Below, one piece after another: positions 8,006 through 14,094 of a DNA stretch of 14,742 bases. The stretch spans positions 1 through 14,742 of the forward strand of contig DIDE01000019.1 of the NCBI GenBank assembly GCA_002417975.1, written 5' to 3'. The stretch comes from Eggerthellaceae bacterium UBA5808. GTDB taxonomy: Bacteria > Actinomycetota > Coriobacteriia > Coriobacteriales > Eggerthellaceae. The first letter of the stretch is position 1. Every line of letters begins with the position of its first letter. Under the pieces are notes generated by a model. It saw only the letters and a program-made list of their open reading frames with translations. It searched no databases and was not told the DNA's origin. The position numbers were made by a program, and so were the translations under genes.

Positions 8006-8050
8006 TGCAGAAGAGCGTGCCGTTTACAACTTACGGTGCGCTCTTCTGCA
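8006..8050. other. Large near-perfect hairpin after paaK, without a T tract
   Basis: An 18-bp stem pairs 8006-8023 with 8033-8050, including two adjacent G-T wobbles, around a 9-nt loop. It starts with TGCAGAAGAGCG and ends with its complement. Neither strand has a T-run after the stem, so it is not a standard intrinsic terminator. It may still end or protect the ior-paaK transcript, or act on readthrough into the downstream antiporter gene. Confidence 0.6.
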
Positions 8051-8059
8051 TAACGGGGG

Positions 8060-8103
8060 TATACTGAATGACCGTGTATTAAGGGTCATCGTAATCGGAG
8101 GAG
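8060..8103 (+). promoter_or_regulatory. Leader of the NhaC gene: possible -10 box, short inverted repeat and strong RBS
   Basis: TATACT at 8060-8065 could be a -10 box, but no acceptable -35 is seen because the large hairpin occupies that place. ATGACC (8068-8073) and GGTCAT (8084-8089) form a 6-bp inverted repeat with a 10-nt gap. GGAGGAG (8097-8103) is a near-ideal ribosome binding site 5 nt before the ATG at 8109. Only the RBS is certain. Confidence 0.35.
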
Positions 8104-8108
8104 ATTTC

Positions 8109-9809
8109 ATGGAAGGGTTCGACCTTATCAGTACGGGTGCTTGGTCGATTATCCCCCCGCTTCTGGCGCTGGGACTCGCACTGATAACAAAAGAGGTCTA
8201 TTCATCACTTATCATCGGAGTTTTTGCAGGAACGATTATTTATGCGTTTACGCTGAGTGGCGTAGGAATCGAACAATTCATTTCAGCTTTTGCTATGGTT
8301 CCACAGATTATGGCAGCACAGATTGCTGATAATGGGGCGTTATTGCTATTCCTTGCGTTGTTGGGTGCGCTCGTTATGATTATCGCGCGTGCCGGCGGAT
8401 CACGAGCCTATGGCGAGTGGGTATCGTCTCATATTAAAAGTTCTCGGGCGGCATTAGTTCTTACGTCACTTTTGGGAATCATCATTTTTGTTGATGACTA
8501 TTTTAATTGCTTAACTGTGGGAGCAGTTATGCGTCCAGTAACGGATCGGTTCAAAATCTGTCATGAAAAACTTGCATGGATTATCGATTCGACTGCCGCA
8601 CCTGTTTGCATTATCGCCCCCGTATCTTCGTGGGCTGTCGCAGTAGGCGGCTATTTGGGCGACGATGGTTTTAATACCTTTGTTGCCTCTATCCCTTATA
8701 ACTTCTACGCTCTGTTTACGATTTTCTTCGTATTCTTTATGTGCATCCTTAACCGTGACTATGGCCCGATGCTCAAAGCGCAGCGTGAATATGAAGTTCA
8801 GCAGAAGGCTGAAGAGAAAAATGCTCAGGCCGACAAGGCTTCGTCTGAGAGTTCGCTCAATGTCGAAAGTTCGCTTGAAATGACAGGGGCGAGTGCAACT
8901 GAGTTTTCTTCCTCGAAGAAGATGGCTCAAATGCTCAGCGACGATGCAGAACGCGGTCACGGTGCCGAACAGGCAGCAGAAGAATTCCGTGGGCTGTCAT
9001 ATGAGCACAAGGGCACGACGCTGGATTTGGTTATCCCGATTCTTGTTCTTATTGCGTCAAGCATTGCTGGCATGCTCTACACGGGCGGATTCTTTGATGG
9101 GGCAAGCTTTGCCGAAGCTATTGGCGAAGATCCTGTAGCAGGCTTGTGCATCGGTGTAAGTCTTGCACTCGTAGTTACAGCGTTTATGGTGCTGCCACGA
9201 CGTCTACTGGGTCTTAAGCCCTTTATGGACGGTCTTGCTGATGGTGTTCGCTCGATGGTAGGTGCTGTTCTTATCTTGGTGCTTGCTTGGAGCTTGAGTT
9301 CGGTATGCCGTTACATGTTAGGTACGGGTCAATTTGTAAGCGCTTTCTTAGGATCAATTGGTGTTGACCTTGCGTGGTTGCCTGTGTTCATTTTTGTTAT
9401 TGCTGGGTTCGTAAGTTTTTCTATGGGAACATCTTGGGGAACGATTGCTCTTATCTTGCCGATTGTTATTGGCATTTATGAGACAGGCGATCCTCTTTTC
9501 CTCGTAGCAATTGGTGCAGCACTTGGTGGCGCGGTCTTTGGCGATCATGTTTCGCCGATTTCTGATACGACGATTCTTTCATCGACGGGTGCATCCTGTA
9601 ACCATTTGCGCCACGTTACCACACAGCTTGCCTATGCGAGTGTTGTCGCTTCGGTATGCGTTGTCTGCTATATCGTGGTATCGCTTACTGACAATATTGT
9701 TATCGGATTATGCTTAGGCATGGTTCTTATTGTTGCAGTGGTGCTCTGTCTTCTTCGCTCGCCGCTTGGAGCTGAGCCGCTTGTAAAAAAGGGTGACGGT
9801 GCAAAATAG
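8109..9809 (+). CDS. NhaC-family Na+/H+ antiporter or related exchanger
   Basis: A 566-residue multi-pass inner-membrane protein. Family signatures are VDDYFNCL (128-135) in a membrane re-entrant region, STAAPVCIIAPVSSWA (161-176), and FGDHVSPISDTTILSSTGA beginning at residue 477. These match the NhaC branch of the ion transporter superfamily. Members exchange Na+ for H+, or in characterised relatives couple this to organic acids (MleN, malate-lactate). A long hydrophilic insert at about residues 220-305, rich in Glu, Gln, Ser and Ala, separates the two membrane halves and is probably cytoplasmic. The gene has its own excellent RBS and terminator. Because it follows the aryl-pyruvate operon, exchange of arylacetates or aromatic amino acids is possible but unproven. 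Family secure, substrate open. Confidence 0.88.
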   Translation: MEGFDLISTGAWSIIPPLLALGLALITKEVYSSLIIGVFAGTIIYAFTLSGVGIEQFISAFAMVPQIMAAQIADNGALLLFLALLGALVMIIARAGGSRAYGEWVSSHIKSSRAALVLTSLLGIIIFVDDYFNCLTVGAVMRPVTDRFKICHEKLAWIIDSTAAPVCIIAPVSSWAVAVGGYLGDDGFNTFVASIPYNFYALFTIFFVFFMCILNRDYGPMLKAQREYEVQQKAEEKNAQADKASSESSLNVESSLEMTGASATEFSSSKKMAQMLSDDAERGHGAEQAAEEFRGLSYEHKGTTLDLVIPILVLIASSIAGMLYTGGFFDGASFAEAIGEDPVAGLCIGVSLALVVTAFMVLPRRLLGLKPFMDGLADGVRSMVGAVLILVLAWSLSSVCRYMLGTGQFVSAFLGSIGVDLAWLPVFIFVIAGFVSFSMGTSWGTIALILPIVIGIYETGDPLFLVAIGAALGGAVFGDHVSPISDTTILSSTGASCNHLRHVTTQLAYASVVASVCVVCYIVVSLTDNIVIGLCLGMVLIVAVVLCLLRSPLGAEPLVKKGDGAK

Positions 9810-9880
9810 GGTATTTGTACTATCGCATTGGGGCTAATCAAGACCGATGCAATGTTAAAGTTTACATAGATTTGTATGTA

Positions 9881-9914
9881 GGGTTATCTGCGCTTAGGCG
9901 TAGATAACCCTTTT
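9881..9914 (+). terminator. Intrinsic terminator of the NhaC gene, overlapping the convergent folate gene
   Basis: GGGTTATCTGCGC pairs with the 3' arm 9898-9910 to give a 13-bp stem with one G-T pair and a TTAG tetraloop, followed by TTTT at 9911-9914. It ends the + strand transcript. The stop codon of the - strand gene (9894-9896) lies in the loop, so the 3' arm is coding for that gene. No T-run exists in the - direction. Confidence 0.8.
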
Positions 9915-10535
9915 AAGTGGCTGATCATACTTGTCTAGAGGTATGCGTTCGACAAGCTGTTCGGCAAAAGCGATGCCAAATACGGGTGTATTAGATCGCA
10001 GCTGTGGTAAAAAGCGATCGTAGTTTCCTCCGCCATATCCCAGACGATTCCCTCTACTATCGAATGCCACCAGAGGCGCTATTACAAGATCTATTTCGCT
10101 TGGCGTGCATGGGGGGAATTGTGCCAAGCGGGAATCATCGGGCACAAAAGATCTGAGCGGATGTGTTACAAAATCAGCTTGTTCTAAAGCGTCGACGTTA
10201 ACAAAGCGAAAGGTCATTAGAAGGCTAGAGCCTGTTTGTGAGCCGTCATGTACTTTAATCATGCAAGGGTAGGCGATGCGACATCCCTCGTGTTGTGCGC
10301 GCTGTGCAAAGGCCGTAGGGGATACTTCGGAGCGCATAGGAGCGAACAATGCAATGGTTGGTGCGTTTAATGAAAGACTTCCAAGGAGTTCATGCAGCTG
10401 CTTGCATACGCTGGCACTCTTTTTTGCTCGTACCGTGGGATCAAGGGCATCGCGACGGGCGAGCACAGTCTGTCTCATTGCATGCTTGATGCTGTTGATA
10501 TCTGATTGCGATGATTGCGTTTCGTTTGTCATCAT
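9894..10535 (-). CDS. 5-formyltetrahydrofolate cyclo-ligase (MTHFS)
   Basis: A 213-residue cytoplasmic enzyme using ATP to turn 5-formyltetrahydrofolate into 5,10-methenyltetrahydrofolate, returning a storage or inhibitory folate to the active pool. The early basic helix (KHAMRQTVLARRDAL) is typical. MRSEVSP (67-73) holds the conserved Glu, and LVAFDSRGNRLGYGGGNYDRFL (155-176) is the ATP and substrate signature. The usual C-terminal hD..LD.V.T motif is represented by YDQPLKRVIYA. Start choice: ATG at 10535 or the adjacent ATG at 10532. A TTG at 10568 would add 11 residues with no RBS and no family support. No strong RBS is seen for any of the starts. It lies 94 bp after the Nramp-type gene in the same direction and may be the third gene of that operon. 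Confidence 0.92.
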   Translation of the reverse strand: MMTNETQSSQSDINSIKHAMRQTVLARRDALDPTVRAKKSASVCKQLHELLGSLSLNAPTIALFAPMRSEVSPTAFAQRAQHEGCRIAYPCMIKVHDGSQTGSSLLMTFRFVNVDALEQADFVTHPLRSFVPDDSRLAQFPPCTPSEIDLVIAPLVAFDSRGNRLGYGGGNYDRFLPQLRSNTPVFGIAFAEQLVERIPLDKYDQPLKRVIYA

Positions 10536-10597
10536 CCGTCCATTCCGTAAGGCATAGTCGTCGCTCAAATAGTATCGCTGACGTCGACTGTCTACAT

Positions 10598-10619
10598 CAC
10601 TACGTATTGTGTGGTAGTG
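10598..10619. other. Small hairpin between the Nramp-type and folate genes
   Basis: CACTAC (10598-10603) and GTAGTG (10614-10619) form a 6-bp stem with a 10-nt loop, just after the stop of the Nramp-type gene as read on the - strand. No T-run follows, so it is at most a weak attenuator. Readthrough into the folate gene is likely. Confidence 0.25.
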
Positions 10620-10629
10620 TGCCTGCCTA

Positions 10630-11949
10630 TTAGCCGATACCCATTATTTGCATGACCATCAGTATTGCAGTAAGCAGCGTGACGATTGCGATCGTTATCC
10701 ATAGAAGGGCTCTGCTTACGGGTCCGCTTACATATGATCCCATAATGTGTTTATCCGAGGCGATGATGGCCATAAAGATAAGCAGGATAGGCAGAATAAT
10801 GCCGTTGATAAACTGTGCGGTCAACATTACGTTCATGAGGTCAATGTGAGGAATAAGTACAACAATGGCAGCAAACGCAATGATAAACGTAAAGATGCCC
10901 TTGAAGAGGGGAGCTTCGCTCCATTTAAATGAGACGCCTGCTTCCCATCCAAATGCTTCGCAGATTACGAATGATGTAGTAAGCGGAAGTACGCATGCTG
11001 CAAGAAAACTAGCAGCAATAAGTCCGATAGCAAACAGCGCTTCGGCGTAGGGTCCTGCAAAAGGTTCTAGCGCAATTGCGGCGTCAGCTGCACTGTCGAT
11101 GCCGATTCCCTGAGGGAAGAGCACGCTGCCTGTAGTAATAATAATGAACCATGCAACAAGGCATGCTGCAATTGTGCCGCTGATTGAATCGACCTTAAGC
11201 GAGAAGAGATCGTTTTTATCGAGTCCTTTTTCGACAACATTGCTTTGCGCATAGAACATCATCCATGGTGCGATAGTTGTACCTATGGTCGATATCGTCA
11301 AGCTAACAAAAGACTGCTGTTGTACGATATGCGGTACAACAGTGCAGGTGAGTGCATCATTCCAGTCTGGCTGTGCCATGAAAGCTGCAATGATATAGGT
11401 TATGAAGACAAAGCTGAGCGCAAGGAATACTCGTTCGACGCGGCGATAATTATCGCCAACAATTAATAGCCACACGCCGATTGCGGCAACGGGAACTGAG
11501 ATCCATGTTGGAACGCCAAACATACCCATGCCTGATGCGATGCCGGCAAATTCGGAGAAGGTTGTACATACGTTGCCGATGAGCAATGCGAGCATGGCAA
11601 GTGCGGTAGGGCGGATACCAAAACGTTCACGAATGAGTGCAGCGAACCCTTTTCCCGTGATTGCCCCCATACGACCAGCGGTCATTTGAACGACAATCAG
11701 CAGTACGCACATGATAGGAACGATCCACAATGAGGCGAACCCGAATTCCGCGCCGACGGTTGAATACGTTGATATTCCGCCCGCATCGTTTCCTGCCATT
11801 GCGGTAACAATACCAGGCCCCATTGCTGCAAAAAGCATCCAAGCTTTGCCGTGATGTTTCTGTGGCGTTGCTGTTGTGTCGGTCTGATCGGATTTTGTTG
11901 CTCTCTGGGCGAGGACTTCTTCGGTTGTGGGTACCTTCTTTGCAGCCAT
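10630..11949 (-). CDS. Nramp-related divalent cation transporter, probably NRMT-type Mg2+ permease
   Basis: A 439-residue inner-membrane protein with about eleven hydrophobic segments after a polar 35-residue N-terminus. Helix 1 reads GPGIVTAMAGNDAGG (44-58): the classical Nramp DPGN is DAGG here, with Asp55 kept. In helix 6, where Nramps have MPH, the sequence is TIAPWMMFYAQS, so the transition-metal-selecting Met is Ala227. Established work on NRMT proteins (Clostridium acetobutylicum, and the Eggerthella lenta structure) links such replacements to Mg2+ transport without proton coupling. Mg2+ uptake is therefore more likely than Mn2+ or Fe2+; this is inference from two motifs and context. 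It starts 10 bp after an MgtE-domain gene. A GAAGGG overlapping that gene's stop serves as a distant RBS, so expression is probably coupled. Confidence 0.85.
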   Translation of the reverse strand: MAAKKVPTTEEVLAQRATKSDQTDTTATPQKHHGKAWMLFAAMGPGIVTAMAGNDAGGISTYSTVGAEFGFASLWIVPIMCVLLIVVQMTAGRMGAITGKGFAALIRERFGIRPTALAMLALLIGNVCTTFSEFAGIASGMGMFGVPTWISVPVAAIGVWLLIVGDNYRRVERVFLALSFVFITYIIAAFMAQPDWNDALTCTVVPHIVQQQSFVSLTISTIGTTIAPWMMFYAQSNVVEKGLDKNDLFSLKVDSISGTIAACLVAWFIIITTGSVLFPQGIGIDSAADAAIALEPFAGPYAEALFAIGLIAASFLAACVLPLTTSFVICEAFGWEAGVSFKWSEAPLFKGIFTFIIAFAAIVVLIPHIDLMNVMLTAQFINGIILPILLIFMAIIASDKHIMGSYVSGPVSRALLWITIAIVTLLTAILMVMQIMGIG

Positions 11950-11959
11950 TGATTACTCG

Positions 11960-13318
11960 CTACCCTTCAAATCCGATTATTTGAAGAATGACAAGTGTAT
12001 AAAGGGCGAGGAACATGATAATTCCTAGCACATATGCCGCGATTCGAAGGGCTGATACGGTTGTCTTTGAATCCTCGGCATCCTCTTCGATAACATCAAA
12101 TGCATCATCGAAGGTAACGATGCCGAGCATACGCCCGTGTTCATTGATAACTGGGATTGCGAGCAGATCATATTTAGAGATATCAGCAGCAACCTCGGCT
12201 TCGGGCTCGTCGGGTAATGCGCTGATGAGATCATCGTGAAACATGACGTCGGCAAGTTTTGTATCGCTTTGTGCCAGGACAAGAGTGCGCAGAGACATAA
12301 CGCCGACGAGTTTTCCGTATTCATTGACAATGTAGAGATAATGAATGGTTGGATAGTCTTCAGGCAGTTCACGCAGCATGACGATCGCTTCTTCGACCGT
12401 TGCGTCTTCTCCAATAGAGACGTACTGCGTTGTCATCATGCCGCCAGCTGTTTCGTCTCGATAACCGAGCAGCTTCCTGATTTCATCGGCATCTTCGACG
12501 CCCATTAGACGCAAGAGTTTTTCGGCTTTGCCGTAAGGCAAATCTCTTACAATGTCGGCTGCATCGTCTGGATCCATGGTGCCGAGTAGTTTAGACGCAC
12601 GGGCATCATCGAGATCATCGATAACGTTAGCTTGATATTCGTCTTCCATTTCGGAAATCGCATCGCCTGCTTGAGCGTCATCGAGATATTGGAAGACGTG
12701 TGCGCGCTGCGCTGGATCGAGTTGCTCAAGAACGTCTGCGATATCGGCAGGGTGAAGTTCGCTCAGACGTGTGTGAGAAATCGAGAGCTGAACCTCAGAA
12801 AGGTTTCGATCGAGCAGATCCATATAGCTCCATGCGATGATCTGCTCTTTAACATGTTTGCCGAGATGCTTAGCAACCGTAACGACTGCAGTTTCGAGCC
12901 AGGGCGCAATGCCGCGGAGAATGCCACGAATGCCAACTTCTGCGCCGAGTAGTCTAAGCTGTGAACCCGAAACGGATAATTTAAGATCGTTTACGCGTAC
13001 AACTTTCATGCCCTGCGTATCAACAATTTGGCGATTGAGCAGGTCTCTTGCAAGGAGAACTTCATTAGGTTGAAGATAACTAAAGCGTATAGCGGTTGAG
13101 TCAACCTTAAGTTTTACACAGGAGTCTTCGGCGTCGTATTCGTCGACGTATTTCCGCCATGAGATCATGAATGGCACTTTGCCTGGACCTTGGAACGCCA
13201 GGCTAGTGATACGCGGGAACACTTCGCCGGTCTGGATGGCCAGATCGGAAATACTTCCCAACTTTTCACCTGTGACATCGATGACCGGTTTTCCGAGCAT
13301 CTGAGAGAGATAGATCAT
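11960..13318 (-). CDS. MgtE-like sensor protein: PRC-barrel repeats, MgtE_N, CBS pair, single membrane helix
   Basis: A 452-residue protein. Residues 1-75 and about 84-140 look like two PRC-barrel segments (LGKPVIDVTGEKLGSISDL; LLNRQIVDTQGMKVVRVNDL). Residues 185-275 are an MgtE_N superhelix with repeated ELHPADIADVLEQLDP-type units and many acidic residues. Residues 290-345 and 362-415 are CBS domains; TAGGMMTTQYVSIGEDATVEEAI and PVINEHGRMLGIVTFDDAFDVI are typical MgtE CBS stretches. Real MgtE then has a five-helix pore; here only one membrane helix (about 424-448) remains and the protein ends. It cannot be an MgtE channel. In MgtE these domains bind cytosolic Mg2+ and gate the pore. I infer a Mg2+-sensing regulatory subunit for the adjacent Nramp-type permease. 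AAGGGGAAG just upstream supports the ATG at 13318. Confidence 0.88.
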   Translation of the reverse strand: MIYLSQMLGKPVIDVTGEKLGSISDLAIQTGEVFPRITSLAFQGPGKVPFMISWRKYVDEYDAEDSCVKLKVDSTAIRFSYLQPNEVLLARDLLNRQIVDTQGMKVVRVNDLKLSVSGSQLRLLGAEVGIRGILRGIAPWLETAVVTVAKHLGKHVKEQIIAWSYMDLLDRNLSEVQLSISHTRLSELHPADIADVLEQLDPAQRAHVFQYLDDAQAGDAISEMEDEYQANVIDDLDDARASKLLGTMDPDDAADIVRDLPYGKAEKLLRLMGVEDADEIRKLLGYRDETAGGMMTTQYVSIGEDATVEEAIVMLRELPEDYPTIHYLYIVNEYGKLVGVMSLRTLVLAQSDTKLADVMFHDDLISALPDEPEAEVAADISKYDLLAIPVINEHGRMLGIVTFDDAFDVIEEDAEDSKTTVSALRIAAYVLGIIMFLALYTLVILQIIGFEG

Positions 13319-13442
13319 AGACTTCCCCTTGTCACGTCACCATCAAATGTCGTGTTAAACAAACGACTACCTGAGGTTACTCCATCTACGTAAAGATAAG
13401 GTAAATGAAGGGGACATAGGTATACACGCTATGTGATGGTGA
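13319..13442 (-). promoter_or_regulatory. Leader of the Mg2+ operon with anti-Shine-Dalgarno and crossing inverted repeat
   Basis: Read as mRNA (- strand), TCACCATCA (13442-13434) is followed without gap by a CATAG/CTATG hairpin (13433-13415) and then TCCCCTT (13414-13408). Downstream come a GTCGT/ACGAC hairpin (13367-13349), TGATGGTGA (13345-13337) and the ribosome binding site AAGGGGA (13330-13324). The 9-nt pair and the 7-nt anti-RBS pair are both perfect and cross each other, giving a pseudoknot or a choice between two states. This is seen in sequence; a role in controlling translation of the MgtE-like gene is inference. No clear promoter is visible. Confidence 0.45.
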
Positions 13443-13470
13443 GTATTTGACTTGAATAATGATATCAGCA

Positions 13471-13629
13471 GCCGACCTCCGACTGCCATATCGGGGAAGC
13501 CGGAGGGCTAGCTACTATGAGGTTTCGATTTTCGAACCTTCAAGTAGGCCACCTTCCGTTTGAATCAGATAAGCGCATCTTGAGGACGCCCGATCTATTC
13601 ACGAAACGCCAAGGTTAAGATGCATCTGA
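13471..13629. other. Unassigned structured intergenic region (candidate leader RNA or ncRNA)
   Basis: Between the tRNA and the Mg2+ operon leader, several perfect pairings are packed together. CCTCCG (13476-13481) pairs with CGGAGG (13501-13506). GGAAG (13495-13499) pairs with CTTCC (13553-13557) and encloses a hairpin in which CTACT (13512-13516) pairs with AGTAG (13543-13547). Inside this, AGGTT-CGA (13520-13528) pairs with TCGAACCT (13532-13539). Next, TCAGAT (13565-13570) plus GCATCTTGA pairs with TTAAGATGC plus ATCTGA (13615-13629), a 15-bp helix with a 4-nt bulge. I could not match it to M-box, yybP-ykoY, cobalamin, SRP, tmRNA, RNase P or other families by eye. On the - strand it would be part of the Mg2+ operon leader; a + strand RNA is not excluded. 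Confidence 0.4.
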
Positions 13630-13655
13630 AAAATGAGACAAAAAATGCCGCAAAA

Positions 13656-13732
13656 TGGTGCGCCGTGGGGGATTCGAACCCTCGACGTACTGATTCGTAG
13701 TCAGTCCCTCTATCCAGCTGAGGTAACGGCGC
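13656..13732 (-). tRNA. tRNA-Arg (anticodon ACG), 3' CCA encoded
   Basis: The - strand folds as a standard tRNA. The acceptor stem is GCGCCGT with ACGGCGC, the D stem CCTC/GAGG, and the anticodon stem ACTGA/TCAGT around loop CTACGAA. The anticodon is ACG, presumably edited to ICG to read CGU, CGC and CGA. The variable loop is ACGTC, the T loop TTCGAAT, the discriminator A, and CCA is encoded at 13658-13656. The T stem GAGGG/CCCCC has one A-C mismatch at 50:64. A strong promoter lies just upstream. The trailer after CCA is T-rich, with runs of four, six and five T. Confidence 0.96.
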
Positions 13733-13752
13733 ACTTGAATGCAGCAAAAGCT

Positions 13753-13781
13753 ATTATCGTGGTGTCAACGATGAATGTCAA
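13753..13781 (-). promoter_or_regulatory. Sigma70-type promoter of tRNA-Arg
   Basis: On the - strand a perfect TTGACA (13781-13776) is followed after exactly 17 bp by GATAAT (13758-13753). Transcription would start near 13746, about 14 nt before the mature tRNA 5' end. A second TTGACA (13768-13763) lies 7 bp downstream but has no -10 partner. Confidence 0.85.
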
Positions 13782-14094
13782 CAGTAGATCTGAAAGAAAT
13801 GCAAAAAAGAATGGATGAAGGGCAAAAATTTAATGTCAGGTCTTAGCTACATATCGTGTCGGGGATTATGAATATCGACCATAGCGGACGAATAAATCGA
13901 GCCATTCATTTATGCAAGGCGCGAACGCAAAATATCAATCTATGGATATCGACATTTCTTTTGGATATAGGCATGTTGCGTATTGTCTCTTGTGCCGTTG
14001 CACTGCCTCTGTACACTATATGTAGTCTGTCATTGCGTTGCAGACTATGCCCCCCGACGTAATGATTCCGCACGTTTTATTAAAGGGGGCACGT
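13782..14094 (+). promoter_or_regulatory. Intergenic region before the C69 dipeptidase gene
   Basis: No credible gene is seen; a 68-codon open frame at 13856-14062 has no RBS and no recognisable content. A weak promoter is possible: TTGTGC (13990-13995), 16 bp, TACACT (14012-14017). TAGTCTG (14023-14029) and CAGACTA (14041-14047) form a 7-bp hairpin in the would-be leader. AAAGGGGG (14083-14089) is the RBS for the ATG at 14095. ATATCGAC occurs twice (13872 and 13946), with no evident meaning. Confidence 0.35.

Noticed and set aside
10536..10568. Upstream TTG start for the folate cyclo-ligase
   Set aside because: No ribosome binding site in front and the extra residues have no family character; paired ATGs at 10535 and 10532 are better.
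10630..11949. Standard MntH-type Mn2+/Fe2+ Nramp
   Set aside because: The two defining metal-site motifs, DPGN and MPH, are both altered, and the neighbour is an MgtE-type protein.
11960..13318. Complete MgtE channel, or an MgtE truncated by frameshift
   Set aside because: Only one membrane helix follows the CBS domains, and the next gene is an intact unrelated transporter with no MgtE pore remnant in any frame, so the short form appears natural.
13319..13655. M-box (ykoK) Mg2+ riboswitch upstream of the Mg2+ operon
   Set aside because: Expected from known NRMT and MgtE regulation, but the conserved M-box stretches I know (GGTGAGGCTCC and AGACGCCAATGGGTC types) are not visible on the - strand. 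The region is reported as unassigned instead.
13656..13700. tRNA-Arg 3' end as an integration site
   Set aside because: I found no duplicate of the tRNA 3' sequence and no integrase or mobile gene in the window.
13633..13818. 61-codon + strand open frame across the tRNA
   Set aside because: It runs antisense through tRNA-Arg and its promoter; overlap alone explains it.
13856..14062. 68-codon + strand open frame before the dipeptidase gene
   Set aside because: Non-ATG start, no ribosome binding site, no recognisable domain; likely chance.
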